Below are positions 24,066-32,697 of a stretch of 64,000 bases of DNA, piece after piece; position 1 is the first letter of the stretch, and every line of letters starts with the position of its first letter. Below the pieces are notes generated by a model that saw nothing but the letters and a program-made list of their open reading frames with translations, was not told the DNA's origin and made no database searches. Made by a program: the position numbers and the translations under genes. The stretch is from CAHJXG01 sp965277495 (lineage in GTDB: Bacteria; Pseudomonadota; Alphaproteobacteria; Acetobacterales; Acetobacteraceae). The DNA lies in the NCBI GenBank assembly GCA_965277495.1, contig OZ255824.1, positions 496,001 to 560,000 of the forward strand. Direction: 5' to 3'.

Positions 24066-27000
24066 ATGCATACCCCTCCGTCTTTGGGTCAAACCTCGGC
24101 GCCCGCCGGTGCGCCTCGTCTGTGCGTGCTCGGCTCCCAGGCAACCGTGCCCGACCTTGGCCGTGCGGCCTCGCTCGGCTTCGATCATGTGCTGCTGCCT
24201 GCCGCCCGGCCCGACATGGGGCCGTTCGTCACCGCGGCGCAGGATCAAGGACTGTCCGTCCTCGTGGATTTGAATGTGGGCCAGGTTTCGGCGGAGAGCA
24301 CCGCCAACGGGTCGCTGCCGTCGATGTTCGTCCTGGCGCCGGCCCCGGCGACCGATCCACGGCAGCCTCCGACAAACGCCCGGACCGCCGTTGCGACCAT
24401 CGCCGATGAGGCGGGCGCCGAGCACCTTGCCGAGTTCTGGGCCCCGCGCATTGCCACCTGGATATCGATGGGGATCGCCGGCGTCCGCTTGCTCGGGCTG
24501 GACAGCCTGCCTGCCGCCGCCGTCGCGCCCTTCTTGATCCGCCTGCGCGCGCGCTGCCCAAGGGCCGTGCTGTTTGCCTGGACGCCCGGCCTGGCTTGGG
24601 ACTGCGTAACGAGCCTGCCGCCGGGCGCGGTCGATTACGTCGCATCCTCGCTGCCGTGGTGGGACGGCCAGTCCGACTGGCTCTGGCGCGAGTTGGACAT
24701 GTTGCGGCGGGTGGCGCCCGTGATCGCACCATCCGGCGCGCAGCACGGCGCCCATCACAGCGCATTTGCAGCGTCGCTGGCGGATGGCTGGATGGGGGAG
24801 CTTACCGGACCTCCCGGCACAGCCGGCCTTAAGGCGCTGAACGACATGCGGGCGCAAAACGCTTTCGGTTCCGGCCCGGCCCATCCGCTGTCCAGCCCCG
24901 GCCAGCCGGTGGCGGCCTTGCTGCGGACGGATGCCGCCGACCCGCGGCGCGCGCAAAATGCCACGCTCGTGCTGATGAACCTGAACGAGGCCGCGCCGGC
25001 CGAGGTCGAGGGCGCGGCCATCCTGGCCAACGCCGGGTCGTTCGGGCCGTGGAAGGCGGGCAACGGCCAGGCTGCGGCAATGTTCGATCCGGCGTCCGAG
25101 CTGACGCTGGAGCCCGGCGCCCTGCTGACGTTCACCGCCCCGGCCTTGCCGCTGCCAAAGCCGCGGCCCGTCAGCGGCGCCGAGCAGGCCGCCCGGCAAC
25201 CGCGCCTAGCCATCGAGGCGGCGTCGCCCTGCGTCGACAACGGACGGTTCCCGGCGCGGCGGATCTTGGGCGACCTGGTCGAGGTCGAGGCCGACATCAT
25301 CGCCGACGGCCACGACAAGCTGGGCGCCATGCTGCAGTGGCGCGGCCCCGGCGAGGACGCCTGGCGCGAGGCGCCGATGCGCCTTATCAACAACGACCGC
25401 TGGACCGGGGCCTTTCCGTTGCAGCAGCTCGGCATGCACCACTACCGCATCCAGGCCTGGCGCGACGCCTACGCGACCTTCGCCGACGAATTGACCAAAA
25501 AGCATGCGGCCGGGGTGCGGATCGCGCTTGAGCTGCAAGAGGGCGCGGCGCTGGTCGCCAAGGCGGCCGAGCGCGCCGCGCCGGCGTTGAAGGGCACGCT
25601 GCCGCAACTCGTGCAGTCGCTCGCCAAGCAGGACGCGGACACGAAGCGGCAAACACTGCTCTCGCCCGAGACCGCCGCGCTGATGGCCCGTGCGGATGAC
25701 CGCCCGCTGGCGGTGACGCTCGACCCGGTTCCGGTTCAAGCGGAGCGGGTCGCGGCGAGCTTTGCCGCCTGGTACGAGGTGTTCCCGCGGTCATTGAGCG
25801 ACGACCCGTCCCGGCATGGCACCTTCGCCGACGTGGAGCGCCACCTTCCGCGCATCCGCGACATGGGCTTCGACATATTGTATTTCCCGCCGTTCCACCC
25901 GATCGGCCGGACCAACCGCAAGGGCCGCAACAACACGCTGACCCCGGCCCCAGACGATCCCGGCAGTCCCTATGCGATCGGCTCGGACGATGGCGGGCAT
26001 GACAAGCTGCATCCGGAGCTTGGCACCATCGAGGAGTTCCAGCACCTGCGCGCCGCCGCGGCCGAGCATGGGCTGGAGCTGGCAATGGACTTCGCCATCC
26101 AGTGCTCGCCCGACCACCCATGGCTGAAACAGCACCGGGATTGGTTCAACTGGCGCCCGGACGGCAGCATCCGTTACGCCGAGAACCCGCCGAAGAAATA
26201 CGAGGACATCGTCAACGTCGATTTCTACGCGGCTGGCGCGGTGCCGGGCCTGTGGAACGAGCTGTGCGACGTCGTGCTGTATTGGGCCAGCCAAGGCATA
26301 CGCGTGTTCCGCGTGGACAACCCGCACACCAAGCCGCTGCCGTTCTGGGAGTGGATGATCGCCGAGGTGCAGGCGCGCTATCCCGACGCGCTGTTCCTGG
26401 CCGAGGCGTTCACCCGGCCCAAGGTGATGTATCGCCTCGCCAAGGTCGGCTTTTCGCAGAGCTACACCTACTTCACCTGGCGCAACACGAAGGCCGAGTT
26501 CCAGGAATATCTGACCGAACTGACGCAAACCGCGCCAAAGGAGTTTTTCCGGCCGAACTTCTTCGTGAATACCCCGGACATCAATCCGGTCTTCCTGCAG
26601 ACCTCTGGCCGCCCTGGGTTCCTGATCCGCGCCGCGCTTGCCGCCACGCTGGCCGGGCTGTGGGGCGTCTATAACGGGTTCGAGCTGTGCGAGGGCACGC
26701 CGATGCCCGGCAAGGAAGAGTATCTCGACAGCGAGAAATACCAGCTCCGCGCGTGGGACTGGGACCGGCCCGGCAACATCGTGCCGGAAATCACCCAGCT
26801 CAATGCCATCCGCCGGCTCAACCCTGCCCTGCACAGCCACCTCGGCATCACCTTCCTGCCGGCCAGCGGCGACCAGGTGCTGTTCTTCGAAAAGGCCACG
26901 CAGGACCGGTCGAACGTCATCCTGGTCGCGGTCAGCATGGACCCGAGCTATGCGCAATACGCCGAACTCTCGATCCCGGCGGCGCTCGACGTCACCGATT

Positions 27001-27104
27001 TGTTGCAGGGCCAGCAATTTCGCTGGTCAGACCGCACCCGTGGGATCACGTTGACGCCCGACCGGCCCTACGCCATTTGGCGGGCTCGAACCGTATCCCA
27101 GTGA
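24066..27104 (+). CDS. glgE: Maltose-1-phosphate maltosyltransferase with extra N-terminal domain
   Basis: GlgE transfers maltose from alpha-maltose-1-phosphate to the non-reducing end of alpha-1,4-glucan. The GlgE core is about residues 380-1012: an N-terminal beta domain (RLAIEAASPCVDNGRFPARRILGDLVEVEADI), then a GH13_3 barrel with FPPFHPIGRTNRKGRNN, nucleophile D751 in FRVDNPHTKP and acid/base E780 in FLAEAFTRP. The first ~370 residues are additional. They resemble a GH13 barrel plus C-terminal sandwich, but at the nucleophile position they read GVRLLGL and at the acid/base region LFAWTPG, so that part should be inactive. The 135-nt leader after phyR should hold the operon promoter; AGGAG precedes the ATG. 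First of seven tightly packed genes. Confidence 0.93.
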   Translation: MHTPPSLGQTSAPAGAPRLCVLGSQATVPDLGRAASLGFDHVLLPAARPDMGPFVTAAQDQGLSVLVDLNVGQVSAESTANGSLPSMFVLAPAPATDPRQPPTNARTAVATIADEAGAEHLAEFWAPRIATWISMGIAGVRLLGLDSLPAAAVAPFLIRLRARCPRAVLFAWTPGLAWDCVTSLPPGAVDYVASSLPWWDGQSDWLWRELDMLRRVAPVIAPSGAQHGAHHSAFAASLADGWMGELTGPPGTAGLKALNDMRAQNAFGSGPAHPLSSPGQPVAALLRTDAADPRRAQNATLVLMNLNEAAPAEVEGAAILANAGSFGPWKAGNGQAAAMFDPASELTLEPGALLTFTAPALPLPKPRPVSGAEQAARQPRLAIEAASPCVDNGRFPARRILGDLVEVEADIIADGHDKLGAMLQWRGPGEDAWREAPMRLINNDRWTGAFPLQQLGMHHYRIQAWRDAYATFADELTKKHAAGVRIALELQEGAALVAKAAERAAPALKGTLPQLVQSLAKQDADTKRQTLLSPETAALMARADDRPLAVTLDPVPVQAERVAASFAAWYEVFPRSLSDDPSRHGTFADVERHLPRIRDMGFDILYFPPFHPIGRTNRKGRNNTLTPAPDDPGSPYAIGSDDGGHDKLHPELGTIEEFQHLRAAAAEHGLELAMDFAIQCSPDHPWLKQHRDWFNWRPDGSIRYAENPPKKYEDIVNVDFYAAGAVPGLWNELCDVVLYWASQGIRVFRVDNPHTKPLPFWEWMIAEVQARYPDALFLAEAFTRPKVMYRLAKVGFSQSYTYFTWRNTKAEFQEYLTELTQTAPKEFFRPNFFVNTPDINPVFLQTSGRPGFLIRAALAATLAGLWGVYNGFELCEGTPMPGKEEYLDSEKYQLRAWDWDRPGNIVPEITQLNAIRRLNPALHSHLGITFLPASGDQVLFFEKATQDRSNVILVAVSMDPSYAQYAELSIPAALDVTDLLQGQQFRWSDRTRGITLTPDRPYAIWRARTVSQ

Positions 27105-27106
27105 GA

Positions 27107-30100
27107 ATGAGCATTACCACCTTCCCCGCACCCATAGCCGCGTCCACCGCGCAACCGGCTGCCTCCAGCGCAGCCACGCCTGCCTCTACCGCGGCCACGG
27201 CCGCGTCGACCGCGGCCCCGATCACCGCATCGCTGCCCCCCATTGAGGATCCGTTCTGGTACAAAGACGCGATCATCTACCAGCTTCACCTCAAATCGTT
27301 CTTTGATGCCAACAACGATGGCGTCGGCGATTTCCGCGGCCTGCTGGAAAAGCTGGATTACGTGGCGGAACTCGGCGTCACGGCCATCTGGATGCTGCCG
27401 TTCTATCCCTCGCCCCGGCGCGACGACGGCTACGACATCGCGGACTACCAGGGCGTCCACGCCGATTACGGCGACATGGACGACGTGCGCCGCTTCGTCG
27501 AGGCGGCGCACGCCCGCGGGCTGCGCGTCATCACCGAGCTCGTCATCAATCACACCTCCGACCAGCACCCGTGGTTCCAGGCCGCCCGCCTAGCCCCGGC
27601 GGGCAGCCCGGAGCGCGAACGCTACGTGTGGTCCGACACCGACGAGAAATACGCCGGGACCCGCATCATCTTCCTCGATAGCGAGACCAGCAACTGGACC
27701 TGGGACCCGGTCGCCGGCGCCTATTACTGGCACCGGTTCTATTCGCATCAACCCGACCTCAACTTCGACAACCCGGCCGTGCTGCAGGACGTGCTGTCGA
27801 TCATGCGGTTCTGGCTTGACATCGGCATCGACGGCCTCCGCCTCGACGCCGTGCCCTATTTGGTCGAGCGCGAGGGCACCAATAACGAGAACCTGGCCGA
27901 GACCCACGCCATCCTGAAGCTGATCCGCGCCGAGCTCGACCACTACGCGCCGGGCCGAATGCTGCTGGCAGAGGCCAACCAGTGGCCCGAGGACGCGCAG
28001 CAGTACTTCGGCGACGGTGACGAGTGCCACATGTCGTTCCACTTCCCGCTGATGCCGCGCATGTACATGGCGATCGCCCGCGAGGACCGCTTCCCGATCA
28101 CCGATATCATGCGGCAGACGCCGGGCATTCCGCCGAATTGCCAATGGGCGGTGTTCCTGCGCAACCACGACGAGCTGACGCTCGAGATGGTGACCTCCGG
28201 CGAGCGCGACTATTTGTGGAACACCTACGCCGCCGACCGCCGCGCCCGCATCAACCTCGGCATCCGCCGCCGGCTGGCGCCGCTGCTGGAGCATGACCGC
28301 CGCCGGGTCGAGCTGATGAACGGCCTGCTGCTGTCCATGCCCGGCACGCCTGTCATCTATTACGGCGACGAGATCGGCATGGGCGACAACATCTTCCTCG
28401 GCGACCGCGACGGCGTCCGCACCCCCATGCAATGGTCGATGGACCGCAACGGCGGCTTCTCCCGCGCCGACCCGGCCCAGCTCGTGCTGCCGCCGATCAT
28501 GGACGCGAACTACGGCTTCCAGGCGGTGAACGTCGAGGCGCAGTCCGCCAACCCGCACTCGCTGCTGAACTGGACCCGGCGCATGCTGGCGGTGCGCCGC
28601 CGTCATGGGGCGTTCGGACGCGGCACGCAGCGTTTCCTTTACCCTGGCAACCGCAAGATCCTCGCCTACCTTCGCGAATGGACCGCGGAAGATGGGCACA
28701 ACGAGACCATCCTGTGCGTCAGCAACCTGTCGCGCACCGCACAGGCGGTGGAGCTCGACCTCTCGGCGTTTGCCGGACGCGTGCCGGTCGACATCGTCGG
28801 CGGCTCGGTGTTCCCGCCGGTCGGGCAGCTCACCTATTTGCTCACCCTGCAACCCTTTGGATTTTTTTGGTTCCTGCTGGCGGCCGAGGCGCAACTGCCG
28901 TCCTGGCACTCGGCCCCGCCGGAGCCGCTACCGGAGTATGCAACCTTGGTTATGCGTGCGGGCCTTGCCGACATCCTCAACCCCCAGGGCCGCGCCGTGC
29001 TGGAGCGGGAGGCGCTGCCGGCCTATCTGCCGAAACGCCGTTGGTTCGCCTCCAAGACCGAACGGCTGGAAGGGGTGCACCTCGCCTACGCCGCGCCGCT
29101 GCCCGGCACCGGCGGCAGCGTCATGTTCGCCGAGGTCGAGGCCGCCCTGCCCGGACGCACCGAGCGCTATGTGCTGCCGCTCGGCGTCGCCTGGGAGGAT
29201 GAGACCGCCGGGGCGCTCGCGCAGCAATTGGCGCTTACCCGGGTCCGTCGCGGCGCGCGGGTCGGCTACCTTACCGACGCATTTGCGGTCGACGCCATGG
29301 CCCGCGGCATGATCACCGCCCTGCGCGAGGGCGCGGTGGCGCCGTTGGAGGATGGCGAACTGCGCTTCGTGCCGTCGTCGCTGATGGCGACGCTCGACCT
29401 CGCGCCCGACGCCGAAATTCGCCGCCTCTCGGCCGAGCAGTCCAACTCGTCGCTGATCGTCGGCGATGCGCTGGTGCTTAAGCTTGTGCGCCGCGTGCTG
29501 GCCGGGGTGCACCCGGAAGCCGAGATGACGGGCTATTTGACGGAGCGCGGCTTCGGCAACACCGCACCGCTGTTCGGCGAAGTGGTCCGCGTCGACGCCG
29601 ACGGCACGCCGCACACCGTCGGCCTGGCGCAGGGCTTCGTCCGCAACCAGGGCGACGGCTGGACCTACACGCTCGACTTCCTGGCCCGCGTGGTCGAGGA
29701 GGCGGCGCTGACCGGGCAGGATGGCGGGGCGGACACGGCCGACATCTTCGAGTCCTACGACGTGTTCGCCCGGGCCATCGGCACCCGGCTCGGCGAGCTG
29801 CACGCGGCGCTGTCGCAGCCGACGGAGCTGCCGAACTTCAAGCCGGAGCCGGTCGATGACGCGATCCTGGCGGAATGGGCCGAGGGCGCCGCCGAGCAGA
29901 TCGAGAGCGCGCTCACGGCGCTGCGCAGCGTCAAGGAGTGGCCGGACGCCATCGCGGCGCACCAGGCTGAAACGCTGCTGAAACACGCCGACGCGCTGCC
30001 GAAGGCGGCTGCGCGCCTGTCCAAGCAGGGCCGCGGCGCGCTTTCGACCCGGGTGCACGGCGATTTCCATCTCGGCCAGGTCCTCGTGGTGCAGGGCGAC

Positions 30101-30523
30101 GCCTACATCATCGACTTCGAGGGCGAGCCGGCGCGGACCATGGAGCAGCGCCGGGCCAAATCCTGCGCGTTGCGCGACGTGGCCGGGCTGCTGCGGTCAT
30201 TCGACTATGCGGCGGCGGCGGCGGCGCCGGGCCGGGTAGCGGCGTCAGAACAAGCCAACGAGCGCCGCCAGGCCATCCTGCAGCAGTTCCGCAACCGTGC
30301 GTCGCACTCGTTCCTGGAGGCGTATGGCGCCGTGCTCGCCAATGCCGAGCCGCGATGGGTTTCGGCCGAAGCGGAGCCGGCGTTGCTCGACTTGTTCCTG
30401 CTCGAAAAGGCCGCCTACGAGATCAAGTACGAGGCGGCGAACCGGCCCACCTGGATCGGCATCCCGCTCGGCGGCCTGTACCGCATCGCCGAGCGCCTGT
30501 TGTCGCTGGAGACCGCAGCTTGA
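27107..30523 (+). CDS. treS: Trehalose synthase-maltokinase fusion (TreS-Pep2)
   Basis: A 1138-residue bifunctional enzyme. Residues 1-45 are an Ala/Ser/Thr/Pro-rich low-complexity arm. Residues ~46-600 are the TreS GH13_16 domain, which interconverts trehalose and maltose: YQLHLKSFFDANNDGVGDF, nucleophile D247 in IDGLRLDAVP, acid/base E289 in LLAEANQWPED, and LRNHDELTLE. Residues ~640-1138 are a maltokinase domain: LPKRRWFASKTER at its start, catalytic VHGDFHLGQVL and IIDFEGEP. The latter phosphorylates maltose to maltose-1-phosphate for GlgE. The start lies 2 nt after the glgE stop. The separate TreS and Pep2 proteins of mycobacteria form a complex; the fusion is a known arrangement. Confidence 0.94.
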   Translation: MSITTFPAPIAASTAQPAASSAATPASTAATAASTAAPITASLPPIEDPFWYKDAIIYQLHLKSFFDANNDGVGDFRGLLEKLDYVAELGVTAIWMLPFYPSPRRDDGYDIADYQGVHADYGDMDDVRRFVEAAHARGLRVITELVINHTSDQHPWFQAARLAPAGSPERERYVWSDTDEKYAGTRIIFLDSETSNWTWDPVAGAYYWHRFYSHQPDLNFDNPAVLQDVLSIMRFWLDIGIDGLRLDAVPYLVEREGTNNENLAETHAILKLIRAELDHYAPGRMLLAEANQWPEDAQQYFGDGDECHMSFHFPLMPRMYMAIAREDRFPITDIMRQTPGIPPNCQWAVFLRNHDELTLEMVTSGERDYLWNTYAADRRARINLGIRRRLAPLLEHDRRRVELMNGLLLSMPGTPVIYYGDEIGMGDNIFLGDRDGVRTPMQWSMDRNGGFSRADPAQLVLPPIMDANYGFQAVNVEAQSANPHSLLNWTRRMLAVRRRHGAFGRGTQRFLYPGNRKILAYLREWTAEDGHNETILCVSNLSRTAQAVELDLSAFAGRVPVDIVGGSVFPPVGQLTYLLTLQPFGFFWFLLAAEAQLPSWHSAPPEPLPEYATLVMRAGLADILNPQGRAVLEREALPAYLPKRRWFASKTERLEGVHLAYAAPLPGTGGSVMFAEVEAALPGRTERYVLPLGVAWEDETAGALAQQLALTRVRRGARVGYLTDAFAVDAMARGMITALREGAVAPLEDGELRFVPSSLMATLDLAPDAEIRRLSAEQSNSSLIVGDALVLKLVRRVLAGVHPEAEMTGYLTERGFGNTAPLFGEVVRVDADGTPHTVGLAQGFVRNQGDGWTYTLDFLARVVEEAALTGQDGGADTADIFESYDVFARAIGTRLGELHAALSQPTELPNFKPEPVDDAILAEWAEGAAEQIESALTALRSVKEWPDAIAAHQAETLLKHADALPKAAARLSKQGRGALSTRVHGDFHLGQVLVVQGDAYIIDFEGEPARTMEQRRAKSCALRDVAGLLRSFDYAAAAAAPGRVAASEQANERRQAILQQFRNRASHSFLEAYGAVLANAEPRWVSAEAEPALLDLFLLEKAAYEIKYEAANRPTWIGIPLGGLYRIAERLLSLETAA

Positions 30524-30525
30524 GC

Positions 30526-32694
30526 ATGCCCGACGCGGGCGCCATCGAGGCAATTGCCCATGGCCGCCATGGCGACCCGTTCGCCGTGCTCGGGCCGCAC
30601 GATACCGCCGAGGGATGCAGCATCCGCACCTTCCTGCCCGGCGCAGAGGGCGCGTCGGTGATCGACCCCGCCACCGGCCAGGTGCTGGGCGCGTTGCAGC
30701 GGCTGCATTCCGATGGTTTCTGGGCGGGCACCATACCCGCGCGCGTGCCCTACATGCTGCGGTTCGAAACCCCGCTCGGCCCGTATGAGACGATGGACGC
30801 CTATGCGTTCCCGCCGACGCTCGGGCCGCTGGACCTGCATCTGCTGGCCGAGGGCCGGCACCGCGACCTCGGCCACGTGCTTGGCGCGCACCCGGCGGAG
30901 TTCGACGGCGTGCCCGGCGTGCGCTTCGCGGTTTGGGCGCCGAACGCGAGCCGGGTTTCGGTGGTGGGCGACTTCAACTTCTGGGACGGACGCCGTCACC
31001 CGATGCGCCGCCATGCCGGGGCCGGGGTTTGGGACCTGTTCATCCCGGGCATCACGACGGGCGCGATCTACAAGTACGAACTGCTTGGCCCCAGCGGTGA
31101 GCTGTTGCCGCAGAAAGCCGATCCGGTCGCATGGGCAGCCGAACTGCCGCCCAAAACCGGGTCTATCGTCGCGTCCGGCGCCGGCTGGCACTGGACCGAC
31201 GCCGCCTGGATGCAGCGCCGCGCCGCCGCGCAATCCACCACGGCCCCGATCGCCACCTATGAAGTGCATGCGGCATCCTGGCTGCCGGCGTCGGTCGAGG
31301 GCGGCGCTGGATGGGCGGCGCTGGCCGACCGCCTGGCCCCCTACTGCGCCGGCATGGGCTTCACCCACATCGAGCTGCTGCCGATCATGGAGCACCCGTT
31401 CGGCGGCTCCTGGGGCTATCAGCCGCTCGGCCAGTTCGCCCCAAGCTCCCGCCTTGGCCCGCCCGAGGCCTTTGCCGCCTTCGTCGACCGCTGCCATCTC
31501 ATGGGCGTCGGCGTCATCCTCGATTGGGTGCCGGCGCACTTCCCGACCGACCCGCACGGCCTGGCGCGCTTCGACGGCACGCCGCTGTATGAGCACGGCG
31601 ACCCGCGCGAAGGCTTCCACCAAGACTGGAACACCTACATCTTCAACCTCGGACGCAACGAGGTGCGCGGCTTCCTGATCGCCAGCGCATTGTTCTGGCT
31701 CGAGCACTATCACGCCGACGGGCTGCGCGTGGATGCCGTCGCCTCGATGCTGTATCGCGACTACAGCCGCAAGCCCGGCGAGTGGGTGCCGAACCAGTAT
31801 GGCGGGCGGGAAAACCTGGAGAGCGTCGCCTTCCTGCAGGAACTCAGCCGGGCTGTTGCCGAACGCTGCCCCGGCGCATTGCTGATTGCCGAGGAAAGCA
31901 CCGCATGGCCCGGCGTCACCCGCACGGCGGACGAGGGCGGGCTAGGTTTCCACTTCAAGTGGAACATGGGCTGGATGCACGACACGCTGCATTACATGCA
32001 CGAGGACCCGATCAACCGGCGCTACCATCACGACGAGATCACCTTCGGCTTGGTCTATGCCTTCTCCGAGCGGTTCACTTTGCCGCTGTCGCATGACGAG
32101 GTCGTCTATGGCAAGGGTTCGCTGATCCGCAAGATGCCCGGCGACGCCTGGCAGAAATTCGCCAACCTGCGCGCCTATTTCGCGTTCATGTGGACCTACC
32201 CCGGCAAGAAGCTGCTGTTCATGGGGGGCGAGTTTGCGCAGGACCGCGAGTGGAACCATGACACCGGCCTGGATTGGGACCTGCTGGACAACCCGCAGCA
32301 CTTGGGCATGCAGGCGTTGGTGCGCGACCTGAACGGCGCATACCGGAAGATGCCGGCGTTGCACCAGGGCGACTGCGATCCGCGCGGCTTCCAATGGGTC
32401 GTGGTCGGCGACCGCACCAACTCGGTGTTCGCGTACTTGCGGAACTCGCTGGATGGCGGCCCGGCGGCGCTGGTCGTCTGCAACTTCACACCGGCACCGC
32501 AATATGAGTACCGTCTCGGCGTGCCGCATGAGGGCGCATGGACCGAGGCGCTGAACTCGGACGCCAGCGGCTATGGCGGGTCGAACGTCGGCAATGGCGG
32601 CGCAATCCAGGCCGATGCCATTCCGTCGCACGGGTTCCCATTCTCGCTTTCCCTGACCCTGCCGCCCTTGGCAACCCTTATCCTGCAGGCCTGA
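30526..32694 (+). CDS. glgB: 1,4-alpha-glucan branching enzyme
   Basis: A 722-residue GH13_9 enzyme that makes alpha-1,6 branches. Residues ~1-110 are an N1 CBM48-like module (HGRHGDPFAVLGPHD), ~120-225 a second CBM48 (GVRFAVWAPNASRVSVVGDFNFWDGRRHPM), then the barrel with nucleophile D403 in ADGLRVDAVASMLYRDYSR and acid/base E456 in LLIAEESTAWPGV, and LSHDEVVYGKGSL. Begins 2 nt after the TreS-Pep2 stop. Together with GlgE it builds branched alpha-glucan from trehalose. Confidence 0.95.
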   Translation: MPDAGAIEAIAHGRHGDPFAVLGPHDTAEGCSIRTFLPGAEGASVIDPATGQVLGALQRLHSDGFWAGTIPARVPYMLRFETPLGPYETMDAYAFPPTLGPLDLHLLAEGRHRDLGHVLGAHPAEFDGVPGVRFAVWAPNASRVSVVGDFNFWDGRRHPMRRHAGAGVWDLFIPGITTGAIYKYELLGPSGELLPQKADPVAWAAELPPKTGSIVASGAGWHWTDAAWMQRRAAAQSTTAPIATYEVHAASWLPASVEGGAGWAALADRLAPYCAGMGFTHIELLPIMEHPFGGSWGYQPLGQFAPSSRLGPPEAFAAFVDRCHLMGVGVILDWVPAHFPTDPHGLARFDGTPLYEHGDPREGFHQDWNTYIFNLGRNEVRGFLIASALFWLEHYHADGLRVDAVASMLYRDYSRKPGEWVPNQYGGRENLESVAFLQELSRAVAERCPGALLIAEESTAWPGVTRTADEGGLGFHFKWNMGWMHDTLHYMHEDPINRRYHHDEITFGLVYAFSERFTLPLSHDEVVYGKGSLIRKMPGDAWQKFANLRAYFAFMWTYPGKKLLFMGGEFAQDREWNHDTGLDWDLLDNPQHLGMQALVRDLNGAYRKMPALHQGDCDPRGFQWVVVGDRTNSVFAYLRNSLDGGPAALVVCNFTPAPQYEYRLGVPHEGAWTEALNSDASGYGGSNVGNGGAIQADAIPSHGFPFSLSLTLPPLATLILQA

Positions 32695-32697
32695 CCG

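Noticed and set aside
26687..27106. N-terminal extension of treS into glgE
   Set aside because: The frame is open upstream but overlaps glgE in another frame with Arg/His-rich nonsense; the ATG at 27107 follows the glgE stop directly.
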